A DNA stretch of 64,000 nt. Source: Opitutia bacterium. Lineage in GTDB: Bacteria; Verrucomicrobiota; Verrucomicrobiia; Opitutales; Opitutaceae. The notes under the pieces were generated by a model that was given only the letters and a program-made list of their open reading frames with translations, did not search any database and had not been told where the DNA came from. This document shows, in pieces, positions 1 to 7,778 of this stretch; within the stretch, counting starts at the first letter, position 1, and every line of letters starts with the position of its first letter. A program made the translations under genes and the position numbers. The stretch spans positions 744,001-808,000 of the forward strand of contig JACPIT010000005.1 of assembly GCA_016187945.1 (NCBI GenBank), read 5' to 3'.

Positions 1-1
1 T

Positions 2-622
2 GAAATTTTCAGCTCCAACGAGCCTGACACCTGCACCATGGCCGACGTCGATAGGGGCAAAATCTTCTGCATCGACGTGCCCCAGGACTACACCACGGAG
101 CGGCAGTATGTGTTCACCGTCATCAAGCTTCTCCTCTACCGGCACGCCCTCCGGCGCTACGCGCTGCCTCCTTGGCAGAAGTATGCCCTGAACCAGCTTG
201 TCTACGTCGGCGACGAGTTCCAGAACGCCATCACCGCCAGCCACGACGGCACCAGCGACTTCAACGTCATCGACCGGCTCCGCGACTGCATGCTCATGCT
301 CGTGGTGTCCGCCCAGGCATTCGAATCGCTGATTCCGCCTCAAACCAAGGAACAAGCCGAGGTTCTGGCCCTCAATCTTAAGAACCTCGTGATGTATCGG
401 GCCGCGTCCGAGGCCGACGCTCTCCGGTGTGCGAACGCGCTGGGTAAACACTGGGTTGAGCGTGCCACCCGGACCGTGCATTTGGACCATACGGCCCACA
501 CGTATCAGCGGGTGGAGGAGTATCGGATCAAGCCGCACGAATTCCGGAGCCTGCCCGACCACACCGCCGTGGTGCGTCATTGCACGAACGGTTTCAAAAA
601 AGTCTCCCTCCGGCCGCGCTAA
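2..622 (+). CDS. TraD/TraG-type conjugative coupling ATPase, C-terminal fragment (5' partial)
   Basis: The reading frame is open to the left edge, so only the C-terminal ~206 residues are seen. They look like the TraM-recognition half of coupling ATPases from integrative elements: a DxGKI segment followed by I-PQ-Y-TERQYV, then a VGDEFQN Walker-B-like motif and a DFNVIDRLRD segment. Coupling proteins sit at the inner membrane and feed the relaxosome DNA to the type IV secretion channel. The Walker A motif would lie upstream of the window. An internal ATG at 38 is not the real start because homology-like sequence continues before it. Family assignment is from recall of sequence pattern, not a search. 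Confidence 0.7.
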   Translation, partial: EIFSSNEPDTCTMADVDRGKIFCIDVPQDYTTERQYVFTVIKLLLYRHALRRYALPPWQKYALNQLVYVGDEFQNAITASHDGTSDFNVIDRLRDCMLMLVVSAQAFESLIPPQTKEQAEVLALNLKNLVMYRAASEADALRCANALGKHWVERATRTVHLDHTAHTYQRVEEYRIKPHEFRSLPDHTAVVRHCTNGFKKVSLRPR

Positions 623-646
623 TCCCCTATAATTGAATTTCGTTCG

Positions 647-922
647 ATGAACCCCGAAAAGAGCCCAGAACTCACCGTCCAAACCCTGCTCGCCCTCCGC
701 AAGGAAGACGACGCCGTCCGGCTCATCACCGAGCGCCTCCGGGTGAAGGAAATGGGTCCGGCCGACCACATCCGCACGAAGCACGAAGTGAAGGCGTTCG
801 TGGAGTCGGGTGATACCGCTGCCGCGAATAAGCTGCTACTCTCGGGAAAGGAGCGGGTGGCCCTGAACCAAGCAATGGCTGAAAAGATCGCGATTACTCA
901 GTCGCAGAAGCAACGGCCGTGA
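647..922 (+). CDS. Hypothetical 91-aa protein downstream of coupling ATPase
   Basis: This is a small, charged, mostly helical-looking soluble protein with no signal peptide or membrane segment. It starts 24 nt after the coupling ATPase stop and is co-directional with it, so it probably belongs to the same transfer operon. It is rich in Lys, Glu and Ala and contains no Cys or recognisable catalytic motif. Its stop lies only a few bases from the stop of the convergent restriction gene. I do not recognise the family. Confidence 0.55.
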   Translation: MNPEKSPELTVQTLLALRKEDDAVRLITERLRVKEMGPADHIRTKHEVKAFVESGDTAAANKLLLSGKERVALNQAMAEKIAITQSQKQRP

Positions 923-926
923 GTCC

Positions 927-3900
927 TCAGATGTGGAGCGCCGGTAAGCCCCTAACGATCTTCATCGTTTCCAGGCTCACGGTGACAACCCGAAGAAAAA
1001 GCTCTAAGGGATACTTGGCGTTTCCCATCGTTTCCGTGGCCCAGAGATTGGCGTCGTTGACGATGCCACTGTCTTTGTCGGTGGTCACGGCTTGGCGTTC
1101 CATCACCCATTCGAGGGCTGGTTTTCCGTTCACCTCGTATTCATAGGCATCTAACGGGATGTCACGAATGGTGATATGCTCATTGTAAATTACCGTGGTC
1201 TTGTCGGCGATGGATTTCTTGGTCTCCGGGTCGCTGGTCTTGGCAAATTTCATCTTCGTCACCCGGTAGTCAGCCCCTGTTAGGGCGGCGCGGGGCACTT
1301 TGCCGGTGTCGAGCTTGGCACCGGGGTAGACGTCTACGGTTTCGTAGTGCAGGTGCCAGTAGGCCAGTTCGCGCCCGGCCTTAGAATAGGCGCGAAAGTC
1401 CGCGGCGGTCTTAACGGCAGGGATGCGCGGTAGTTCTTTGCCCAAGTTGTCGGCATAGCGGCTGCGGTAGTCGGGCGAATGTAGCAGCCCGTAGATGTAG
1501 TAAAAGAGATCTTCCTTGGTGATCGCCTCGCCTGGATACGCGGCTTGAAAATGCGCCAGCCCTGCGTCGGTGATAGCATCGCGCCGCGTGTAGGTGGGCT
1601 CGGTCGCGCCCTTTCCATCGTCGAAGAGTCCGCTGTCTTCGGTCTCCCCAGCCTTTTCGTAGAGGTAAAGGGGGAAGCATTGGCCGCCACCGTCGGGAAG
1701 AAGGCAAACCGGGTTGGCGATCATCAGCGCGAACTGGCCTTCACCGCGCCAGTTTCCCTTCACCATAATCGCGAGGTTCTCAGAGTCCGGCTCCGGATAG
1801 AGCCGAAGCATCTGGTAGACCATCTCGTTGAACGACCGATCAAAATACAACCACTGCTTTGTGAAAGGGCGGTAAAGCGCCCGCGTGATTCGCTCCGAAT
1901 GAAATGCGAACCGCTTGTCTTTTGCGAAGTCAGCCTTCAGCGCCCTCGTCCAACTGATTCGCGAGGGATCGGTGTTAATGAATCCATCGACCACTTGCTC
2001 CCGCGCCTTCTTTTCAAGACCTCCGTGAGCCGAATTGAACCGATTGAGTTCAGAATCATAAAACTCAATCATCCGGCTCATTGAGCCGCTTATCTGCGAC
2101 TTCGACATGTTGAAGCACCAGGTATCCCGGCCTGTAGCAACACCGAGCGAGAAGTTGTCGAACACCTTCTTCCCGTCGCCCTTCTTGTCTCCCATCGCAA
2201 TGAAGTTGCTGAAGCCTTCGTCACGCTGCTTTAGCCAGTCGCCGTGAGCGTCGGGAGTAACCGGTGTCCATCCGTTGATGGCGCTGATTCCATCCGCGCT
2301 CGCAAAGGTCCGAATGCGTTCCAGCTTCTGTTCGCGACTGAGATAGTCGCCAATGTCGTGGAAATGAATCTGCCCGTAGTGCTTGGCGCTTGGATTTTTA
2401 ATTAGGAGGGAAATCGCAATAGGTGCGCGACTCCCGCTGCCAAAAATCTTCCCGCCTTCTCGGCGCGAGATGTCGCCGGAAGTTCGTTGGTTCCCGCGGA
2501 GGTGGAAGACGTAGATGCTGCTGAACTCTTCCGCGAGACACTTGCGCATCCCGTCCGAAGAGGTGGACTCAAGAAAGCCGGCGTTCGTGACGAAGCCGAT
2601 AATGCCGCAGTTTCCAACTCGGTCCGAAGCCCAGCGAATCGCGCGGATGTAGCTATCGTAAAGATTCTTTACGGAGGTCATCGTCGAGCGCGAGGCGTAG
2701 GTCGCTTCGATCCGCCCATCGAGATGCGGGTATCCGACGTTCTGGTTGTTGTCGTTGGCGCTCTCTTGCCCAATCGAATACGGCGGGTTCCCCATGATGA
2801 CCCGGATATCGAGCGCCTTCTGGCGCTTCCGGCGGGCGCTGTTGTGTTCCATGAGGTCGCTGACAAGGTCGCCCTTTTCATACATTTGGAAGGTGTCGGT
2901 GAGGCAGATTCCCTCGAAAGGCTCATACTTCCCGCCGACGATGGCGTGATAGACGGCCTCGATATTGATGGCGGCAATGTAGTAGGCGAGGAGCACGATC
3001 TCATTGGCATGGATCTCGTGCCGGTATTTGTGCGGGAGTTCTTCGGGCCGGATGAGGCCGCTCTGGAGGAGGCGAGTGATGAAGGTGCCGGTGCCGGTGA
3101 AGGGATCGATGATGTGGACGCCTTTGCTCCCGAGGGTCTGGCCAAACTCGGATTGCAGGAGGTCATTGATGCTGTGGATGATGAAATCCACGACCTCCAC
3201 GGGGGTATAAACGATGCCGAGGCGCTCGGTCATCTTGGGAAAGGCGTTGCGGAAGAACTTGTCGTAGAGTTCCACGACAATCTTCTGCTTGCCTGCAGCG
3301 TTATCGATGCCGTTCGCCCGCATCTTCACGCTGGCATAGAATTTTTCCAGCGTCCCGGCCTCCTTCTCAAGACGGTGTTCTTGCAGCACGTCGAGAACAT
3401 GCTGCATTGCGAGCGATACGGGGTTGTTGCTCGCGAAGCTGTAGTCGCTGAAAAGCGCATCGAAGACCGGCTTCGTAATCAGGTGCTGCGCGAGCATCTC
3501 GATCACCTCAGGGTCCGTGATTGAATCGTTCAGGTCATCACGGAGTTCGTTGGCGAAATCACTGAAAGCCTTCGCTTCCTTCACGTTCTCCGGATTGGAG
3601 ACTATCTGGGTGATGCGCGCGATGTGCGTCTGAGCAATCTGCGCGATGTCCTTAGCCCACTCGTCCCAGTAGCTGCGGTTACCGCACTTTTTGACGACAC
3701 GAGCGTAGAGGGCTTTTTCAAGCTCACCGACATTGAACTGAAGTTGGGCCTGCTTCCCGTAGGTGGCCTGCTCCGGCTCACCGACCGTGTGCTGGCCGAC
3801 ACCGGTCTTGTTTTTCGCGCCACTCTTGGACGTGGCTTTGGTCTTCCGCTCAATTTTGTCGGTGATGGAGATTACCTCCATCTTGCGGGTGTCCTTACCG

Positions 3901-5864
3901 ACGAGATCCAGCTTGTTAATGAACGCGTCAAACTGGTCATCGTGCGAACGCAACGCCTGCAGGACTTCCCACACGACCTTGTAAACTTTGTTATCGTTCA
4001 ACGCATCGGCCTCATCCATTCCGGCCGGGATCACGACAGGCAAGATGACATAGCCGCGTTTTTTCTTACCGGCTGGGTCCTTTCGCATCACACGCCCGAC
4101 AGACTGAACCACGTCCACTTGGGAATTGCGGGGCGTCAGGAATAGCACGGCATCGAGAGCGGGAACGTCCACGCCTTCTGAAAGGCAGCGGACGTTGCTC
4201 AGTATGCGGCAGGTCTCGGCTGGCGGTTCAGACTTGAGCCAAGCGAGCCGCTCTTCTTTGAGCGACGCCCCCATGGAGCCGTCCACATGGCGGGCCTCGC
4301 AAAGCAGTTTGCTGGCCTGCGCCTCGGGCTCCTTCTCTCGGTAGGCCTTCACGACCTCCGCAAACATGGCTGCAATCTCCTTGGAGCTGACGCGGTGGTG
4401 CTTCGCCCCGGGAATGCGATCAATCACCTGGCAGAAAGCGACGGCCCGACGCATCGGATCGGCATCGGTGGCGTCCTGGAGGCCTTGCTTAGCGAGCGCC
4501 TTCCAGCAACCGACGATGCGCGCCGCATCGTCGACTTTGAGTTGGTTATTTTCGTCCTTCAGCAGGTTTTGCAGACGCTCGCTGACATGGTCGGCGCTGA
4601 TGGTAAGAACGATGACCTTGTAGTCGCAGAGCAGATCAAGCTGCACCGCTTCGGAAAAAGTGATGACATGGAGCTGGTCGCCGAATTTTTCGACATCATC
4701 CATCGAGCAAATCTCAGCGTTCTCTTTTTCCGCGGTGGCCTTGGCCGAGTCCCCATAGATGCGGGGCGTGGCCGTCATGTAGAGGCGCTTCTTGGATTTT
4801 AGGAAAGCAGCGTCGTGAACCTTGACGAAATTGCTCTCTTCTTCCCCTTCGAAAGTTGCACCTGTCGTGCGGTGGGCCTCGTCGCAAACAATGAGATCAA
4901 ATTCAGGTAGGCCGTGCGCCTGGGCCCCGGCCACGACTTCAATCGAATGGTAGGTTGAGAATACGACGTTGAGATGAGCCTTGTCCTGACGCTTCAGGAA
5001 CTCGACCGCGAGGCGCTTGGGGTCCGTTGTGGCAGGGTAACGCAGCTCGTGGGCAAACGTGGTAACGGTGTCTTCGTCACGTTTGCGCTTTTTTCCCACT
5101 TCCGAATCCGAGCACACGGCAAAACTGTGGAGCGGTATCTGGCTTTCCTGCGTCCACTCCGTGAGCGATTGCGAAAGCAGCGAGAGCGAGGGGACGAGGA
5201 AAAGCACGCGGCCACCAGCCCCGGCCATCTCCTCAGCGACCTTCAAACTCGTGAAGGTCTTTCCGGTGCCGCAGGCCATGATGAGCTTGCCGCGCTCACT
5301 TTTGGAGAGTCCGGCCAGGACATCGCGGATCGCGCGCTCCTGATGACGGCGAGGCGTCTTCTTCTGCTTTAGAACCGGCGCCTTGGCTGACTGATAGCGA
5401 GACCAGTCGATCTGGCTGTTCTCCAAATCGTAGAGGTCGAGCTTCGTGACCGGTGGGTTCTGGTCGAAAAGCGCGAGATCGGCGTTCTCAGTCCAGTCGT
5501 TCGTGGTTGAAACGATGATACGGTGCGTGAACGGCTTCTGTCCCGATGCCGTGAAGAAGGAATCGATGTCTTCCTTCCGAACGCGATAATCCTCGTCGTA
5601 GAACTTGCATTGGATGGCGTGAAACTCGTCCGTGCCGCGCGTCTGAGCGACCAAGTCGATTCCAGTGTCGCGCGCATCAATCCCGCGTTCCTTTGCCCAG
5701 TCCGAATACTTCCAGATTTTCTGGTAGAGATCGGCATAAACCGGCTCCGTGCGGAGGTAGGTGACAATCAGCTCTTCGAAGTAGGTCCCTTTTTCGCGTT
5801 CGGTTTGAGCAGCCTGACGGAAGTGATTGAGAAGAGCTGAAAGTGGAGAAACTGGCGCAGCCAT
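927..5864 (-). CDS. Type ISP restriction-modification-helicase protein
   Basis: This 1645-aa polypeptide combines nuclease, DNA translocase, N6-adenine methyltransferase and target recognition, as in LlaGI/LlaBIII-type ISP enzymes. An Mrr-like nuclease core is seen near residues 66-87 (a GID motif, then QCK). A Walker A motif ACGTGKT lies near 197-203, followed by a CDEAH box near 327 in a superfamily 2 helicase. The methyltransferase has motif I DPFTGTGTF near 918 and the catalytic NPPY near 1025. The ~450 C-terminal residues would hold the specificity domain. No separate subunits are needed. The gene is 50 nt downstream of, and co-oriented with, the WYL regulator gene, suggesting one transcript. 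All core motifs look intact. Confidence 0.92.
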   Translation of the reverse strand: MAAPVSPLSALLNHFRQAAQTEREKGTYFEELIVTYLRTEPVYADLYQKIWKYSDWAKERGIDARDTGIDLVAQTRGTDEFHAIQCKFYDEDYRVRKEDIDSFFTASGQKPFTHRIIVSTTNDWTENADLALFDQNPPVTKLDLYDLENSQIDWSRYQSAKAPVLKQKKTPRRHQERAIRDVLAGLSKSERGKLIMACGTGKTFTSLKVAEEMAGAGGRVLFLVPSLSLLSQSLTEWTQESQIPLHSFAVCSDSEVGKKRKRDEDTVTTFAHELRYPATTDPKRLAVEFLKRQDKAHLNVVFSTYHSIEVVAGAQAHGLPEFDLIVCDEAHRTTGATFEGEEESNFVKVHDAAFLKSKKRLYMTATPRIYGDSAKATAEKENAEICSMDDVEKFGDQLHVITFSEAVQLDLLCDYKVIVLTISADHVSERLQNLLKDENNQLKVDDAARIVGCWKALAKQGLQDATDADPMRRAVAFCQVIDRIPGAKHHRVSSKEIAAMFAEVVKAYREKEPEAQASKLLCEARHVDGSMGASLKEERLAWLKSEPPAETCRILSNVRCLSEGVDVPALDAVLFLTPRNSQVDVVQSVGRVMRKDPAGKKKRGYVILPVVIPAGMDEADALNDNKVYKVVWEVLQALRSHDDQFDAFINKLDLVGKDTRKMEVISITDKIERKTKATSKSGAKNKTGVGQHTVGEPEQATYGKQAQLQFNVGELEKALYARVVKKCGNRSYWDEWAKDIAQIAQTHIARITQIVSNPENVKEAKAFSDFANELRDDLNDSITDPEVIEMLAQHLITKPVFDALFSDYSFASNNPVSLAMQHVLDVLQEHRLEKEAGTLEKFYASVKMRANGIDNAAGKQKIVVELYDKFFRNAFPKMTERLGIVYTPVEVVDFIIHSINDLLQSEFGQTLGSKGVHIIDPFTGTGTFITRLLQSGLIRPEELPHKYRHEIHANEIVLLAYYIAAINIEAVYHAIVGGKYEPFEGICLTDTFQMYEKGDLVSDLMEHNSARRKRQKALDIRVIMGNPPYSIGQESANDNNQNVGYPHLDGRIEATYASRSTMTSVKNLYDSYIRAIRWASDRVGNCGIIGFVTNAGFLESTSSDGMRKCLAEEFSSIYVFHLRGNQRTSGDISRREGGKIFGSGSRAPIAISLLIKNPSAKHYGQIHFHDIGDYLSREQKLERIRTFASADGISAINGWTPVTPDAHGDWLKQRDEGFSNFIAMGDKKGDGKKVFDNFSLGVATGRDTWCFNMSKSQISGSMSRMIEFYDSELNRFNSAHGGLEKKAREQVVDGFINTDPSRISWTRALKADFAKDKRFAFHSERITRALYRPFTKQWLYFDRSFNEMVYQMLRLYPEPDSENLAIMVKGNWRGEGQFALMIANPVCLLPDGGGQCFPLYLYEKAGETEDSGLFDDGKGATEPTYTRRDAITDAGLAHFQAAYPGEAITKEDLFYYIYGLLHSPDYRSRYADNLGKELPRIPAVKTAADFRAYSKAGRELAYWHLHYETVDVYPGAKLDTGKVPRAALTGADYRVTKMKFAKTSDPETKKSIADKTTVIYNEHITIRDIPLDAYEYEVNGKPALEWVMERQAVTTDKDSGIVNDANLWATETMGNAKYPLELFLRVVTVSLETMKIVRGLPALHI

Positions 5865-5914
5865 GGGTGGGGTTTGTTTAACGACCGTGATAAATTCGAC
5901 AAGCGCTGCGGTTC

Positions 5915-6814
5915 TTACGACGACGGTCGCTCATATCCAGGCGCGAGCACGGCGTTATCCACGTCGTGAAGAGCCATCAGATTCCGCAAGCAGAGAGGAA
6001 ACAGATCGAGGCGCTGCGTCGGAGAGCAATCGACGCTCCAGAGACGAAGCACATAGCCGGCAAGTGCCGCGCGCACCCTGAGGACATGCACGTCGTCAGA
6101 CATCTGAAACTCCTGCGCGATCATGGCCTTCTTCTCCGGCGACGCCTTGGGATGCGGAATCAGCTCCAGCTTGAGCATCCTGTTCCACTCATCGTCGTTC
6201 TCCTTGTCTTCTACCGGTAGGGGCTTCGCATCCCACACGACCTCGGCGTGTTTGATTCGATTCACGATGAAGTCGCAAAAGATCCCTTTTCGCCGGCAGT
6301 AGGCCCGAACGAGCCACTTTAGCCCCGTCCCGACAAAGCTAAACGGAACGATTTCTCGCGGCCCATGATTGCCGCTATCCGACAGGTATTCGATTCGAAG
6401 GACGGCTTTCTGGCAGATTGCACGGGAGACTGAAGCCAGCACGTCGGCCGAGGGTGCCTGTAGCCGACTGGGCAATTCGCATGGCACGAGTGATTCCGGC
6501 TCCGTGCCAAAGTCGTTTCCAATCCCATGCACCAAGGCTCGTAAAAGCTGCTTGGGATCAATGTTTTTTAGGTAATTAAGGGCGAAGGATTTAGAGATTC
6601 GGTAGATTTTCGTGCCCGTATCGAACTCAAGGTTTTCGCCCGCTTCGTCACGGTAGATCGCCAAGTCACGGGTCGCGGCAGCTTCGCTGATACCGAAGCG
6701 CTGGATCAAATCAGCCCGAGAAATTTGCCCTGTGAAATATAGCCTAAACTCCAGATAGTTAAGACGTTCTCGTTGATTTTGGGAATGTTCAGCCATGGGG
6801 TGATCATCACTCAC
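5915..6814 (-). CDS. WYL-domain transcriptional regulator (BrxR/CapW-like)
   Basis: The ~299-aa protein has an N-terminal winged helix-turn-helix (about residues 10-70, with a FGISEAAATRDL recognition-helix-like segment). A WYL-type ligand-binding region lies around 125-200 and a C-terminal dimerisation-like domain follows. Length and layout match the BrxR/CapW repressors found upstream of BREX, CBASS and other defence loci. The GTG at 6814 gives the full length; an in-frame ATG at 6796 is an alternative. It precedes the type ISP gene and is divergent from the ubiquitin-like operon, so it could control both from the palindrome-bearing gap. Its regulatory role is inferred. Confidence 0.85.
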   Translation of the reverse strand: MSDDHPMAEHSQNQRERLNYLEFRLYFTGQISRADLIQRFGISEAAATRDLAIYRDEAGENLEFDTGTKIYRISKSFALNYLKNIDPKQLLRALVHGIGNDFGTEPESLVPCELPSRLQAPSADVLASVSRAICQKAVLRIEYLSDSGNHGPREIVPFSFVGTGLKWLVRAYCRRKGIFCDFIVNRIKHAEVVWDAKPLPVEDKENDDEWNRMLKLELIPHPKASPEKKAMIAQEFQMSDDVHVLRVRAALAGYVLRLWSVDCSPTQRLDLFPLCLRNLMALHDVDNAVLAPGYERPSS

Positions 6815-6917
6815 GCAAAATGAGGTGTTGACCTAATCAAAATTAGCGCACTCAATTTGAGTAGATGATGACCCAAAGAAGAGTCCATCGAACCTAAACA
6901 GTCAACCAAACACCACC
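6815..6917. promoter_or_regulatory. Divergent control region with candidate operators
   Basis: The 103-nt gap between the WYL gene and the 57-aa gene is clearly AT-richer than its surroundings. It contains a perfect odd-centred palindrome, ACTCAA-T-TTGAGT, at 6850-6862. Just left of it is a second inverted repeat, CTAAT-CAAA-ATTAG, at 6833-6846. Such paired sites in front of a WYL regulator are plausible operators for autoregulation and control of the divergent operon. A TTGACC hexamer at 6828 could be a -35 element for the plus strand, but no convincing -10 was found. Function is inferred from position. Confidence 0.5.
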
Positions 6918-7091
6918 ATGGCTACCAATCCTCCCAAAGGCGACGGACACCGTAATGGTCCCGTCACCGGCAGAACTCAGACCCAGACTCCTTCCGGTAA
7001 CTGGGTGAAGCGCGACACCGGCACCGGCCGGTTCATGGATGTGAAGACATCCGATGCCAAACCCTTCAAGGGCGTCCGCAAAGAGAAGTAA
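6918..7091 (+). CDS. Small basic protein (57 aa) heading the ubiquitin-like operon
   Basis: This short gene encodes a Gly/Thr/Lys-rich 57-aa protein containing NWVKRDTGTGRFMD and ending FKGVRKEK. It has no Cys, no membrane segment and no signal peptide. The conserved-looking RDT-TG-FMD core matches my memory of a small family often found beside mobile-element genes, but the function is unknown. The next gene begins 11 nt downstream, so it is almost certainly the first cistron of the operon. There is no Shine-Dalgarno motif; instead the leader carries AACCTAAACAG 16 nt before the ATG. Confidence 0.6.
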   Translation: MATNPPKGDGHRNGPVTGRTQTQTPSGNWVKRDTGTGRFMDVKTSDAKPFKGVRKEK

Positions 7092-7102
7092 CCCGTCCCT
7101 CC

Positions 7103-7501
7103 ATGCCGCGATTCGCAGAACACGCAATGCTGGGGTCTGGAGCGGGAGTGATCTTCAGTCTCGTCGTCCAAGGCGCGCGTCAAGCGCCGGCGCCTGTGGC
7201 GATTGATCCCGTCCACACTGGCGTCTGTGCCGTTGCGGGATTTCTCGGCAGCTGCGTTCCGGATAAACTGGAGCCAGCCAGCCGCGTGGTTGGTCCCAAT
7301 CATCGGGGTGCGTTTCACTCCATGTGGTTTCTAGCGCTGACTCTAAAAGGAGCGCATTACTTCGCGACGCTCAAGACCGACAGCGAAGTCGAGCGCTGGC
7401 TCGCGGATGTTGCCGGTGCTTTCTGCGCCGGGGTTAGTTCTCACCTTGTCGCGGACCTATCGACCAGTCGGGGACTCAATTTTGTGGATAAAGGATTCTA
7501 A
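7103..7501 (+). CDS. YdjM/DUF457-like membrane-bound metal-dependent hydrolase
   Basis: The 132-aa membrane protein resembles the LexA-regulated YdjM family of putative inner-membrane hydrolases. Motifs seen are GSCVPDKLEPAS near residue 50, HRGAFHS near 68-74 and SSHLVADLSTSRG near 112-124. The conserved His and Asp residues are the presumed metal ligands. Hydrophobic stretches near residues 8-24, 40-52 and 70-85 fit membrane helices. It lies between the 57-aa gene and the ubiquitin-like gene with short gaps (11 and 25 nt), which places a membrane component in the operon. Substrate is unknown. Confidence 0.7.
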   Translation: MPRFAEHAMLGSGAGVIFSLVVQGARQAPAPVAIDPVHTGVCAVAGFLGSCVPDKLEPASRVVGPNHRGAFHSMWFLALTLKGAHYFATLKTDSEVERWLADVAGAFCAGVSSHLVADLSTSRGLNFVDKGF

Positions 7502-7526
7502 CCTAAAACAGAAAACTAACGTAATC

Positions 7527-7778
7527 ATGAAACCGGAAAAGAAACTCGTCACGATCATCGTCGAGGGCACTCCGCACGAGTGGCCCAAAGAAGAAATCTC
7601 CTATGAGCAGGTCGTCACCTTGGAGGTGCCCGACTATGCTCAGCATCCCGAAATCAATTATTCGGTGAAATATAAGCGCGGTCAGGGCAACAAACCCGAA
7701 GGCATCCTGCTGAAGGGTGAGTCCGTGAAAGTCAAAGAAGGGATGGTCTTCAGTGTTTCAGAAACTGGTCAGTCGTAA
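7527..7778 (+). CDS. Ubiquitin-like (multiubiquitin-family) protein, single domain
   Basis: This 83-aa protein looks like one beta-grasp unit of the Multi_ubiq family. The pattern is VTIIVEGTPHEWP, then ISYEQVVTLE, then YSVKYKRG, and finally GMVFSVSET. Relatives with tandem copies are predicted modifiers in bacterial ubiquitin-like pathways; only one copy is present here. The chain ends SETGQS and lacks a C-terminal Gly-Gly, so either it is trimmed or conjugation differs from the classical route. The reading frame overlaps the start of the E1 gene by 26 nt, which suggests translational coupling. Family call is from sequence pattern only. Confidence 0.85.
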   Translation: MKPEKKLVTIIVEGTPHEWPKEEISYEQVVTLEVPDYAQHPEINYSVKYKRGQGNKPEGILLKGESVKVKEGMVFSVSETGQS

